Positions 38,231 through 46,198 of a stretch of 64,000 nucleotides of DNA are shown here, piece by piece. The stretch is from Leptolyngbya subtilissima AS-A7. Lineage in GTDB: Bacteria > Cyanobacteriota > Cyanobacteriia > Phormidesmidales > Phormidesmidaceae. Numbering within the stretch: position 1 is the first letter of the stretch; each line of letters starts with the position of its first letter. The notes under the pieces are model-generated. The model did no database searches. It was not told where the DNA came from and worked only from the letters and a program-made list of their open reading frames with translations. Location: contig NZ_JAMPKY010000002.1 in the NCBI RefSeq assembly GCF_039962255.1, forward strand, positions 514,774 to 578,773. The letters run 5' to 3'. Position numbers and translations under genes: made by a program.

Positions 38231-38309
38231 TCAAAAGTGAAGCTGTAGGAGCGCCTGGCTAAATTCTCTAGCAGTGAAGTTGGGGCTACTACCGAAACTA
38301 AGATGAACT
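38231..38309 (+). pseudogene. Decayed groEL fragment
   Basis: This stretch aligns with groL 33950-34048. In one frame it reads K-L-stop-E-R-L-A-K-F-S-S-S, then VGATTETKMN, against [12 protein letters not shown] and [10 protein letters not shown] in GroEL. The GCGCCTGGCTAA core is identical, about 12 bases are missing in the middle, and CAA has become TAG. It starts a few bases after the peptidase stop. It is too short to act and is a remnant of a second groEL or of a partial duplication. Confidence 0.8.
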
Positions 38310-38310
38310 C

Positions 38311-38347
38311 AAAGCACCCCGGCCTCTTGATGAAGTCGGGGTGCTTT
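38311..38347. terminator. Hairpin between convergent genes
   Basis: AAAGCACCCCG pairs with CGGGGTGCTTT (11 bp, 15-base loop). It lies between the peptidase gene and the minus-strand gene ending at 38379. No T-run follows, so efficiency is uncertain. Confidence 0.6.
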
Positions 38348-38378
38348 GGGTTGTAAACCTAAAAGTGAGTACCTGTCG

Positions 38379-38741
38379 CTAAGCCACCGCGCGGCGGCGG
38401 GGGCGCTTGCGCTCAGACTTTTTCTTGTAGCCGACTGCTTGGGCTTCGTGGCTATCGGGGCCAAATGTGCCTCGTACGTTTTCTTTCATGGCGATCACGC
38501 CTTTGTGGAATTCCCACTCGGCTTGACGGGCTTCGTCGGCAGCGGCTTTGGCTAGGGCTGCTAGTTCGGTTTCTTTTTGCTGCTTGGCCTGCATGGCGGC
38601 TAGGTTGGCTTGCAGTGCCTCGGCGGAAGCTTCTGGGCGACGGGTGGTGTAGTCTTTGACGGCGGCAAGCCCTTCGTAGGCCTGGATATCTTGCAGCATG
38701 GAGCGGGTTGGTAGTCGGCGGCTGGTGTCAACAATAGCCAT
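38379..38741 (-). CDS. Conserved hypothetical protein with basic C-terminus
   Basis: A 120-residue protein starting MAIVDTSRRLPTRSMLQDI. The middle is an Ala/Gln/Glu-rich coiled coil (EALQANLAAMQAKQQKE, then LAALAKAAADEARQAEWEFH). The end KKKSERKRPRRR is strongly basic, fitting nucleic-acid binding. Proteins of this size with a KKKSERK-like end recur in cyanobacteria, without a known role. ATG 38741 follows AGGTAA; the longer frame to 38834 is rejected. Confidence 0.7.
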   Translation of the reverse strand: MAIVDTSRRLPTRSMLQDIQAYEGLAAVKDYTTRRPEASAEALQANLAAMQAKQQKETELAALAKAAADEARQAEWEFHKGVIAMKENVRGTFGPDSHEAQAVGYKKKSERKRPRRRAVA

Positions 38742-39015
38742 AAGAGTTACCTCATTACGTTTAAGAGTTTGGTTTTTTAAGGGATTTTTTGGCCCTAAGG
38801 CCCGATTTTCAGGAACTCTGCAACGCAGAATCAATAAAGTGGCTCTTTGATTGGTTCTGCGTAGTCTTATGAGGTAATGCTGCCCCTGGGGTTTGCGATC
38901 GCATCAAAAACAGAAGGCTTTAGCCAAACCTCGGTCAAATGGCGGAGCGAAACTAGCAAACGCAGGGCAAAGGAATTGCTGTAGCTTGCACAAAGCTAAA
39001 CTGCGGGGTGAAATT

Positions 39016-39162
39016 GCCAAACAGCTGTGCCAGTTTGACGATCACAGGGCTGCAATTGACGATCAGCGGGCGCAGATCGCTAAACAGCTGTGCCAGTTTA
39101 GCGATCGCAGGGCTGCAATTAACGATCAGCAGGCGCAACATGCTAAACAGCTGTGCCAGTTT
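39016..39162. repeat. 63-bp tandem repeat, 2.3 copies
   Basis: Units begin at 39016, 39079 and 39142 (the last partial, 21 bases). Each has three 21-base blocks, the first with AAACAGCTGTGCCAGTTT, the second with CAGGGCTGCAATT, the third with GATCAGC. Copies differ at several positions. Because 63 is a multiple of three, several frames stay open on both strands, so the open frame at 38893-39252 is not good evidence of a gene. Confidence 0.85.
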
Positions 39163-39241
39163 GCGTTTAGAGACCGGGCGCTTGTTGTTTTGACCCAAGA
39201 CGTTGCTAGTAGCAGCAGGCACCCAGTCTCTTTAGGGGCTG

Positions 39242-39535
39242 CTACTCAATGAGCAGGGTCTTGGTCATAATCACCATCCATTGGTTGGGGTGGTCAGTGG
39301 TGGTGGCACTGCTCGGCGGCACGGGGATGGGATCGCTCCAGTCGTTGGGGTCGACGTAGCCGAGGGAATTGAGAATTTTGATGGTGCGATCGATGGCGGC
39401 CAAGCTGCCGTAGAGTAGGTGGCGCACTTTCTCGGGGTTTAGGGGCCGGGTGCCTTTGCTGGTGCCTTCGGGCGGCAGCGGTAGGGAGCCGGTTTCTTGG
39501 TTATCGCTGGCGTCTGGTTCGAGATATTCAAACAT
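39242..39535 (-). CDS. Conserved hypothetical cyanobacterial protein
   Basis: A 97-residue protein starting MFEYLEPDASDNQ. The conserved part is NPEKVRHLLYGSLAAIDRTI, then KILNSLGYVDPNDWSDPIPV, ending MVIMTKTLLIE. Short proteins with this pattern are common in cyanobacteria, with no known role. ATG 39535 follows AGGAA. The upstream 39536-39860 stretch is hairpin-rich and could be its leader. Confidence 0.7.
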   Translation of the reverse strand: MFEYLEPDASDNQETGSLPLPPEGTSKGTRPLNPEKVRHLLYGSLAAIDRTIKILNSLGYVDPNDWSDPIPVPPSSATTTDHPNQWMVIMTKTLLIE

Positions 39536-39617
39536 CGGTTCTGTTTCCTTTTTTGGTTGCAATGAGCAAGCCCTGCCGCCACAAGGGTGGAAGGGTGAGG
39601 AAAACAGAACGCGAAAA

Positions 39618-39742
39618 CCCTAGCCACCCGCAGTTGAAGTGCAAACTGGAGTGACTAGGGTACGATCTCCCTAGCCTCGCAATCTGCCCACGAGATTTGC
39701 GGGGTTAGCTGTCGGTTGGTGGTCTCAACACCTTCCGGCAGC
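39618..39742. ncRNA. Candidate structured RNA, three consecutive hairpins
   Basis: Three stem-loops lie in a row. The first is CCCTAGCCAC (39618-39627) / GTGACTAGGG (39651-39660) with inner CAGTT/AACTG. The second is CTAGCCTCGCAATCT (39671-39685) / AGATTTGCGGGGTTAG (39693-39708). The third is GCTGTCGG (39708-39715) / CCGGCAGC (39735-39742) with inner GGTG/CACC. Mismatches in stems two and three are G-U pairs only if the plus strand is transcribed; stem one favours the minus strand. Either an sRNA or the leader of the minus-strand gene at 39242 is possible. Confidence 0.35.
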
Positions 39743-40223
39743 GCCAAAGTTTTCGAGTTCTGTGTAGCAACCGCTCTGGTCGAACGGCTTAGTGGATGAG
39801 TGTACTAGCGCAAAAGCTCCCCGTCAACTGTGTAGCGAAAGATGGAGTGGTGGGGAGATGTTGTGCGAGCGCACTAATAAGTAGTGGGCGTTGTACTGAA
39901 TTTTTCCACCTATTCATCCTATAGGGCAATTAGGCTGACGGATTTCCATCCAATCTGCCGTACATACATATTAGGTGGAAAGTCTCCTTATAAGAACGAG
40001 TTAGGCTGATTGAGTTATCTTTGGGACGTAGTTGAAAACTTAACAGTTGGTAGTTAAAGCTTAGTTATCTTGAGACTATGATGAGGTGGCAGGCTCAGGT
40101 TCTTGATTAAGAAAACTGCTGTTAGAGTTTCCAACTTGACAGTCCAAGACAGGGACGGATGCTTATTAAGCAAACTAAAGTAATATTGATTTTAACATGA
40201 TGCTTTGAAGGCACTGCAAAAAT

Positions 40224-40364
40224 ATGAATAGAAGAGTTAAGTTTTTCGTTATTGGTTTAGTTCTTCTGATTATCCTTCTAGTTGTTTTTAGCTTCTTTAA
40301 TCTAGTTCCTTTGCGATTAACCTGCCGCATAACATGCTGTGTTAAAATAGTAGACTGCTCTTAA
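40224..40364 (+). CDS. Possible 46-aa membrane peptide
   Basis: ATG 40224 opens a 46-codon frame: a basic start (MNRRVKFF), one long hydrophobic segment (VIGLVLLIILLVVFSFF) and a short Cys-rich end (RLTCRITCCVKIVDCS). It lies 124 bases before the pentapeptide membrane protein in the same AT-rich block. No good ribosome site is seen. It may be a real small gene or a chance frame in AT-rich DNA. Confidence 0.35.
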   Translation: MNRRVKFFVIGLVLLIILLVVFSFFNLVPLRLTCRITCCVKIVDCS

Positions 40365-40488
40365 TTGAACTTGCAAGGCTCGTAATGATATCAAAATATA
40401 GGAAATGAGTATTGAAACCAACAGGCGGAAGTTATATATCAGAAATCTCGTGTAGAAAAGATACTTGGTTATTTGAACTGTTATCTCA

Positions 40489-42579
40489 ATGAATAATAAA
40501 CTTTCTAATAGAGATCTAAGTGGGAGAAATTTTGTCAAATATGATTTAAGAGGTTTTGTCTTTTCTGGATCTAACATTAAAAGCGCAAATTTTTCTGATG
40601 CAATACTTACTGCCGCAAATTTTAGTCAGGTAAGATGTGGAGTTAAAAAATCTCAAGCCATATTTTTTCTGGCCGGGTTGTTTTGTCTATCGGCATTAAT
40701 AGGCTTGGGTAAAGAGTTAGTAATAACAGCGCTTCTAGCTGGATTAGATAATGTAGTTTCAAACATTATCATCTTTACTCTTTCAACAACTTTTTTGACC
40801 GTCCTTGTTCGTCAAGGATTCATCTATGCGATTTTAGTAGCTATTGTTATAGCCTTTACAACTGCTGCAATAGGAATCGGATTTGGGGTTGGTCCGGGAT
40901 TGATGAGTGCGATTGCAGCAGCAGCAATCACGGGAGTTTTAATTGTTGTAATAGTCAGCATTGGAGTAATATTTTTATCTGTAGTAGGAACAATAGCTTT
41001 TATTTTAAGCGGAAACATTGCTCAATCTATTGTTGTATTTGCTGTTTTTGCTGTAGAATTCCTAACTGCTTTAGTTGACAAAGAGATCAGTAACCAGGTT
41101 AAAGTGCAAGCGTTAATTTTAACCGGAAGTATTGATTTAGTGAGTTTTTACATTGTAATTCAGGCATTAGCTGGCAAGAATAATTTCTCTTTTGTTCGTT
41201 CGATAGCGCTTCCCTTAGCTGCCTGGCGTGGTACCTCTTTTCAAAGGGCTGATCTGACCGATGCTGATTTTAGTCAAGCGACTCTTAAAGGAGCTGACTT
41301 AAGAAATGCCATTTTAATAAGGGCTTGTTGGAAAAATGTTTCTGGATTGAATTATGCTCTCGTTGGTAATTCATACCTTCAGCATTCAATGATTCGGCAA
41401 TTAGTCACCTCTCTTCAAGGCAAGGGACAGAACTTTGATGGTTTAGATCTTTCTGGAATCAGCCTCAAAGATGCAAATTTGCAAGATGCTAGTTTCATTG
41501 GAACAAATCTCAATCGTGCCAATTTGAAAAATGCTGATTTATCCAGAGCAATCATGAGACAAACTCAATTAGATGGCGCAAATCTCACCAGAACAATTCT
41601 TACAGGAGCTTATATCGAGGATTGGGGAATTACAAGCACGACTGAACTAGAGAACGTGCAATGTGAATATGTTTTTATGCACGTACCAACAAAAGGCAAT
41701 CCAAACCCATTACGGAAACCGGATAATCTGCAAGAAACTTTTGCTGATGGAGATTTTGCTGACTTTATCAAGCCTTACTTAGATACCCTCGATCTATATC
41801 ACAGCCAAGATGTTGATCCTCGTGCTATATCCATTGCTCTCAAAAATCTATCAACTAATCATCCAGACGAAGAGCTAGAGTTTGTGGCAATAGAACGGCG
41901 AGGTCGTAACGGCTTAAATCTTAAGTTTACGACAGCAACAAGAGCAAACAAATCTGAGCTAAGCCGCGAGTACTTTGCTGATTATGCTCGAATCAAGAAG
42001 GAGTTACCAATCTCTGTTCAGTTAAAATTAGCTGAACGAGACGCCGAGATTCGTACACTAAAGGGAACCATCGAGAAGTTTATTCAAACAGGAACACATC
42101 AATCCACGGTTCGAGCAGAAACGATTCAAGTCATTCAAGGAGAACTAGTTGTGACAGAAAATAAAGGAATCAATATCAATGCAGGCGGTGACATTGGTAA
42201 TGTTGGCGGACTTGTTGGTGGTAATGTGAGCGGGGTAGTTAACCTTGGCACAATTAGCGGAAATGTAACCAATACAATTAATCAGTTAGCCGATAGGTCG
42301 GAATCTGATCAGCCCGATCTTAAGAAACTGTTGATTCAGCTTCAGCATGCGATCCAAAGTGATATTGACTTACCTGACCCAGACAAAGCCGATCTGCTAG
42401 AGCAAGTTCAAGCTCTTGCTGAGGCTGGACAGGAGAAGGAACCTGCAAAAAAAGATGGGTTAATGCGAAAAGCAATGAAAATGTTTGATGCAACGCTGAA
42501 AAGCCTTCCTGATACTGCAAAGATTGTAGAGGCGTGTAGTAAGCTGCTGCCATTGATTATGAAGGCTTTAGGGACGTAG
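40489..42579 (+). CDS. Membrane-embedded pentapeptide-repeat protein with C-terminal coiled-coil/Gly module
   Basis: A 696-residue protein. Residues 8-49 are pentapeptide repeats. Residues about 55-225 hold about five or six membrane segments. Repeats resume at 247-372. A linker follows (TGAYIEDW, then LENVQCEYVF, 372-396), then an alpha/beta part to about 510, a coiled coil (LKLAERDAEIRTLKGTIEKF), a Gly/Asn/Val-rich stretch (560-600, INAGGDIGNVGGLVGGNV) and a helical tail. The linker and the order of later parts match the protein at 55838. The gene is much more AT-rich than its surroundings, suggesting transfer. Function unknown. Confidence 0.85.
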   Translation: MNNKLSNRDLSGRNFVKYDLRGFVFSGSNIKSANFSDAILTAANFSQVRCGVKKSQAIFFLAGLFCLSALIGLGKELVITALLAGLDNVVSNIIIFTLSTTFLTVLVRQGFIYAILVAIVIAFTTAAIGIGFGVGPGLMSAIAAAAITGVLIVVIVSIGVIFLSVVGTIAFILSGNIAQSIVVFAVFAVEFLTALVDKEISNQVKVQALILTGSIDLVSFYIVIQALAGKNNFSFVRSIALPLAAWRGTSFQRADLTDADFSQATLKGADLRNAILIRACWKNVSGLNYALVGNSYLQHSMIRQLVTSLQGKGQNFDGLDLSGISLKDANLQDASFIGTNLNRANLKNADLSRAIMRQTQLDGANLTRTILTGAYIEDWGITSTTELENVQCEYVFMHVPTKGNPNPLRKPDNLQETFADGDFADFIKPYLDTLDLYHSQDVDPRAISIALKNLSTNHPDEELEFVAIERRGRNGLNLKFTTATRANKSELSREYFADYARIKKELPISVQLKLAERDAEIRTLKGTIEKFIQTGTHQSTVRAETIQVIQGELVVTENKGININAGGDIGNVGGLVGGNVSGVVNLGTISGNVTNTINQLADRSESDQPDLKKLLIQLQHAIQSDIDLPDPDKADLLEQVQALAEAGQEKEPAKKDGLMRKAMKMFDATLKSLPDTAKIVEACSKLLPLIMKALGT

Positions 42580-42702
42580 TGCGATCGCAAATCTCTTGTA
42601 GGTTGAACTGACGAAGGAAACCCAACAACCTCAGCAGCAGATGTTGGGTTTCCTTGCAAGGGAGACGATTCGCGAACGCTAGCTCAACTCAGCCTACCAA
42701 CT
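42580..42702. repeat. Dispersed palindromic repeat, copy A
   Basis: It begins directly after the TAG of the pentapeptide gene with TGCGATCGCA. It contains the hairpin GGAAACCCAAC (42616-42626) / GTTGGGTTTCC (42643-42653) and ends near CAGCCTACCAACT. Copies B (43534) and C (44464) share the same order of blocks. Confidence 0.85.
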
Positions 42703-42862
42703 CAAGAATACTTAAAAACCACTCATCAAAACTTTAAGATTTGAAAGGGTTTACAGACATTATTGCCATGATGTATTAGAACTAAGTCATCATCTCGATG
42801 GGAGCCTTAACAGGGTTGTAAAAACGTCGTCGAGATCAAGGGGGTTCTATGAACGCCAAAGA

Positions 42863-42904
42863 CTCAAACGCCAGCATTTTCAATGGAAGATGCTGGCGTT
42901 TGAG
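42863..42904. repeat. Inverted repeat before the Coq4-like gene
   Basis: CTCAAACGCCAGCAT (42863-42877) and ATGCTGGCGTTTGAG (42890-42904) form a perfect 15-bp stem with a 12-base loop. The right arm contains an in-frame ATG (42890) of the Coq4-like gene and ends just before ATG 42911, so the hairpin may mask its ribosome site or end an upstream transcript. Confidence 0.75.
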
Positions 42905-42910
42905 CGCTTC

Positions 42911-43522
42911 ATGCAAATAGTAAAAGCCCCCTACGGTGACTTTCAAGCCATCTGAAATTTAGCAAGTGCCTTAAATGATGAAGAGGGGTTAAGGCGGACA
43001 GTAGAGTTTCTCTCCCTTCATCCTTCAGCAAGAGCGGCCATTCAAAACCGATTGCTTCTAGGCGCTATAGACCTGAAACAGCTTCATTCTCTGCCCGCAG
43101 AAACCCTAGGCTACGCCTACTCAGATCATTTGCTTCGCAATAGCTTAAATCCAATTCAAAGCCAGACAGTTGAGAATGATTACGACTACCTAATAGCCCA
43201 TCTCGCCGAAGTGCACGATATCTGGCACGTTGTCATTAATGCTGATACTAGTATGGCAGGTGAAACCAAGCTGCAAGCATTTGTAGCAGCACAATTGCGG
43301 GCCTCACGATTCTCATTTGCGATGCTGGCTAAAAACTTGTTAAAAGCAGCAGTCGAGGATTTAGATTTAGCAGAGCAGCTCATGGATGCCTTAACTGAGG
43401 GGTGGCGGATGGGCAAACAAGCTTATCCCCTATTTGGTATGCAATGGAATACCCTTTGGGACATTCCGCTAGTAAAGTTGCAAGCAAAGTGGAACCTCTT
43501 GCCTGATACTATTGCAGAATAA
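42911..43522 (+). pseudogene. Coq4-family gene interrupted by in-frame TGA
   Basis: The frame from ATG 42911 reads MQIVKAPYGDFQAI, then TGA (42953-42955), then continues NLASALNDEEGLRRTVEFLS without a frame change to 43522. The Coq4 signature HDxxH-x11-E is intact: HDIWH and then Glu in SMAGETK. Coq4 proteins bind zinc and act in quinone biosynthesis in eukaryotes; bacterial roles are less clear. A shorter product from TTG 43052 is conceivable. The nonsense codon removes only the first 14 residues, so decay is recent or restart occurs. Confidence 0.8.
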
Positions 43523-43533
43523 TTGTTTAACGA

Positions 43534-43666
43534 GTGCGATCGCAGATCTCTTGTAGCTTGGTTAACGAAGGAAACCCAATAATCTCAGCGGCAGGTGTCA
43601 GGGTTTCCCCTAAGGGAGACGCTTCACGAACGCTAGCCCAACCTAACCTACTAACTAGATTCCACT
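43534..43666. repeat. Dispersed palindromic repeat, copy B
   Basis: Starts GTGCGATCGCAGATCTCTTGT 11 bases after the stop of the Coq4-like gene. It contains GGAAACCC (43570-43577) paired with GGGTTTCC (43601-43608) and ends CTACTAACTAGATTCCAC. It is closely similar to copies A and C. Confidence 0.85.
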
Positions 43667-43788
43667 ATTCAATAGCGTTAGCGAAGACCTTTATATAAAT
43701 CAAAGAGAAAAATTGATTCTCCTTTAACAAGAGTGATAAATTGGCTTGAGATGGTCGATCAGACAAAATAAAGTTTTAGGAGGATACT

Positions 43789-44463
43789 TTGTATTACTTA
43801 ATCTTCTTCATAAGCCTTTCTATAGGATTAATTTTGGTTTTTAAACCTGTCTTTGTTGACCCAAAATCAAATGTGAGAATTAAAGGTATAGACGAGCATG
43901 ATAAAAGTATTTATATTGCATTTGCTATATCGTTGCTGATTCTGATCCCTATACTTTCACCTTCATCCTCGTTCTTGATTCCACTGATATTTTTTGGCTT
44001 AACGCTGTTTCAACCGGTTCGCGAGTTAACTAGACCGCTGTTAAAGGGATTTGCAATAGTCCTAAAACGTCATTCCATTCGACCTTTTCACTGTAAAGCC
44101 TGCAAAGAACCTCTTGCAAAGTCAAGTGCTCCAGTTAATTTTTTGACAGACAAGGAACAGTTAGCGTTAGAAATTAGGAGCATTGACTTTGAAGTTTGGT
44201 ACTGTACGATTTGTTGCTCTGATCCTATCCAAAGCTCTATTCATTTGCGAGCATATATAGATTCATCAAATGATTTCCAACTATGCTCTAGTTGTGACGA
44301 AGTAACTATGGTCAAGACCTCTTCCAATATTTTGGAAAAAGCGACAGCTGAAACTGAAGGGCAGGAATTGTCTACTTATACTTGTCAGTATTGCCAAACA
44401 GAGAAAATAAAAATAAAGATAATTCCTAGGGTAAGCAATGATAGTGGCGGAGGTGGAGGCTAG
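43789..44463 (+). CDS. Membrane protein with zinc-ribbon cysteines and Gly-rich end
   Basis: A 224-residue protein from TTG 43789, supported by AGGAGGA just upstream. Two N-terminal helices (LIFFISLSIGLILVF and IYIAFAISLLILIPIL, the second extending onwards) precede a cytoplasmic part with four cysteine pairs: CKAC, CTIC, CSSC and CQYC, probably two zinc ribbons. It ends SGGGGG, an ending seen in some cyanobacterial proteins with zinc clusters. The stop TAG is joined to repeat copy C. AT-rich like its neighbours. Function unknown. Confidence 0.65.
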   Translation: MYYLIFFISLSIGLILVFKPVFVDPKSNVRIKGIDEHDKSIYIAFAISLLILIPILSPSSSFLIPLIFFGLTLFQPVRELTRPLLKGFAIVLKRHSIRPFHCKACKEPLAKSSAPVNFLTDKEQLALEIRSIDFEVWYCTICCSDPIQSSIHLRAYIDSSNDFQLCSSCDEVTMVKTSSNILEKATAETEGQELSTYTCQYCQTEKIKIKIIPRVSNDSGGGGG

Positions 44464-44619
44464 TGCGATCGCAGATCTTTTGTACCTTGGGTTAACGAGG
44501 GAAACCCAACAATTTCAGCGGCAGGTGTTGGGCTTTCTCCTAAGGGAGACGCTGAGTGCAAAGCACACGCTACGCGAACGCGATCGCCAGCCCAACCCAA
44601 CCTACTAACTAAATTCCAC
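44464..44619. repeat. Dispersed palindromic repeat, copy C
   Basis: Begins directly after the TAG of the preceding gene with TGCGATCGCAG. It contains GGGAAACCCAAC (44500-44511) and GTTGGGCTTTCTCC (44527-44540), an inserted GAGTGCAAAGCACACGC block, and ends CCTACTAACTAAATTCCAC. A partial fourth copy (CCCAACCTACTAACT) lies near 45081-45096. Confidence 0.85.
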
Positions 44620-44644
44620 AAAGAGCCAAATACAGAGGTCTTTC

Positions 44645-45070
44645 ATGGATGTTCCATTTTCAGGTGGCTGTGCTTGCGGTGCCGTGCGCTATGAGTGTCA
44701 CAGTACACCTCTGGCAATGCTGAATTGTCATTGCAGTGATTGCCAATTATCCAGCGGAGCACCCTTCGCATCTGGCGTAGTCGTATTAACAAAGACCATC
44801 AAAGTCACCGGCTCACCAAAAGAATATTCTGTTCGCGCATCAAGTGGCTCTCAGACAACGCGAAGCTTCTGTTCGAACTGTGGTAGTCCCTTATTCACAG
44901 CCGGCGAAGCGATGCCAGATTTCACATCCATACGCTTTACAACGTTTGACGACCAAAGCGGTTTTGCTCCTGCGCTGGATATCTGGACATCAAGCGCAGC
45001 CCCTTGGGTCTGCCTGAATGATGAATTGCCACACTTTCCGCAATCCCCCTCACCCGGCACACAAGCGTAA
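44645..45070 (+). CDS. GFA-family protein (CENP-V/glutathione-dependent formaldehyde-activating type)
   Basis: A 141-residue zinc protein. The zinc-binding cysteines are seen in GGCACGAVRYEC, LNCHCSDCQ and SFCSNCGSPLF, the standard GFA layout. Family members range from formaldehyde-glutathione adduct formation to unknown roles, so no reaction is assigned. Its codon use and GC are closer to the chromosome average than the gene before it. Confidence 0.88.
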   Translation: MDVPFSGGCACGAVRYECHSTPLAMLNCHCSDCQLSSGAPFASGVVVLTKTIKVTGSPKEYSVRASSGSQTTRSFCSNCGSPLFTAGEAMPDFTSIRFTTFDDQSGFAPALDIWTSSAAPWVCLNDELPHFPQSPSPGTQA

Positions 45071-45211
45071 CGATAGCTTAACCCAACCTACTAACTCGCA
45101 ATAGTTCTTCCATAGCAGCTGTAGCTTTAGTAAAACGACTGACTAGTATAAAAATGGGCAAATGATCACGCACACATTGTATTCTTCTTCAATGCGCTAA
45201 AAGGAGTGCAT

Positions 45212-45751
45212 GTGCAACTCACGCTTACTACGCCACGTCTCATCCTGCGGCCTTTCACCGTATCCGATGCGTCCGATGTTCATGTGTTAGTGAGTGCCCG
45301 AGAAGTTGCGGCACTAGCGGCAAATATTCCACATCCTTATCAGCAAGGGATGGCGGAGCGATGGATTGCGACCCACGAATCTGCCTATACAACAGGCCTC
45401 GGTGTTACATTTGCCATCACGCAACGCGTGGATGAAAGGCTCTGTGGTGCCATCAACTTTATAATCAACCGAGATCATCACAATGCTGAGCTTGGGTATT
45501 GGATCGGTCTCCCGTACTGGAACCAAGGTTACGCAACGGAGGCTGCTAGAGAACTGATTCAATATGGCTTTTCACACCTTGACCTACACCGTATCTACGC
45601 CTCACATCTTGGGCGGAATCTTGCTTCTGGACGAGTTATGCAGAAGGTAGGCATGCGTTACGAAGGCTGCTTACGGCAGCACTTTTTGAAGTGGGGCGTA
45701 TATGAGGATGTCATGTATTACGGAGTAATACGTAACGAATTTTCGGCTTAA
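45212..45751 (+). CDS. GNAT acetyltransferase, RimJ/RimL-like
   Basis: A 179-residue acetyltransferase. It starts LTLTTPRLILRPFTVSDASD, has ELGYWIGLPYWNQGYATEAA with the acetyl-CoA loop (NQGYATEA), and ends with HLDLHRIYASHLGRNLASGR and VMQKVGMRYEGCLRQHFLKW, as in RimJ/RimL and related enzymes. GTG 45212 follows AGGAG at six bases; GTG 45206 overlaps that site. The acceptor could be a protein N-terminus or a small molecule. Confidence 0.87.
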   Translation: MQLTLTTPRLILRPFTVSDASDVHVLVSAREVAALAANIPHPYQQGMAERWIATHESAYTTGLGVTFAITQRVDERLCGAINFIINRDHHNAELGYWIGLPYWNQGYATEAARELIQYGFSHLDLHRIYASHLGRNLASGRVMQKVGMRYEGCLRQHFLKWGVYEDVMYYGVIRNEFSA

Positions 45752-46198
45752 ATTTTGGTCAGAAAGCAGTTTCAAGCCTTTCACTCGCTTCTGTCAGGCA
45801 ATCAGGGCGGCCCCTCCCAAAACTTCCTATCTTTAGGCTTACATACCTGCCTCTACCTCTCTTTTATAGTTGTTGTATAGCGGTTGTGGAGAGACCTTCA
45901 AAATGCCCGGTCGCAACATTCCCATTCAAACTTAGCTGTAGCTTGGGTTGAACCCGCATGGGCTTTGCCAGCTCGCAGAATAACCCAACAAGTACTAGCA
46001 ATTCGCACTCCGTACTAATCTTTCTCAGCAAAAAAATCTCGTCTTTCATTCATAATCTTTAGAGATACTTTCCACACCCAACGCACCGGCGAAAGCTTTG
46101 ATAAGGGCTAGCTTTTGCAATGACGATAGTAAAAAAGTAGGTAGCACAGAAGTGGTAGCGCAGCAGCATTAAATCAGTAGTTGGATGGAGAAAAACAC
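45752..46198. other. Intergenic region with degenerate repeat
   Basis: About 450 bases with no credible gene. The part near 45933-45990 (TGTAGCTTGGGTTGAACCC, later AACCCAAC) resembles a worn copy of the palindromic repeats at 42580-44619. A 61-codon minus-strand frame here lacks any family feature. Confidence 0.45.

Noticed and set aside
39016..39162. CRISPR-like array
   Set aside because: The units are contiguous 63-base tandem repeats without unique spacers, and no cas gene is nearby.
38893..39252. 119-codon frame over the 63-bp tandem repeat
   Set aside because: The repeat length is a multiple of three, so several frames on both strands stay open; no ribosome site or family feature supports coding.
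45864..46049. 61-codon minus-strand frame
   Set aside because: It overlaps a degenerate dispersed repeat and shows no protein family pattern.
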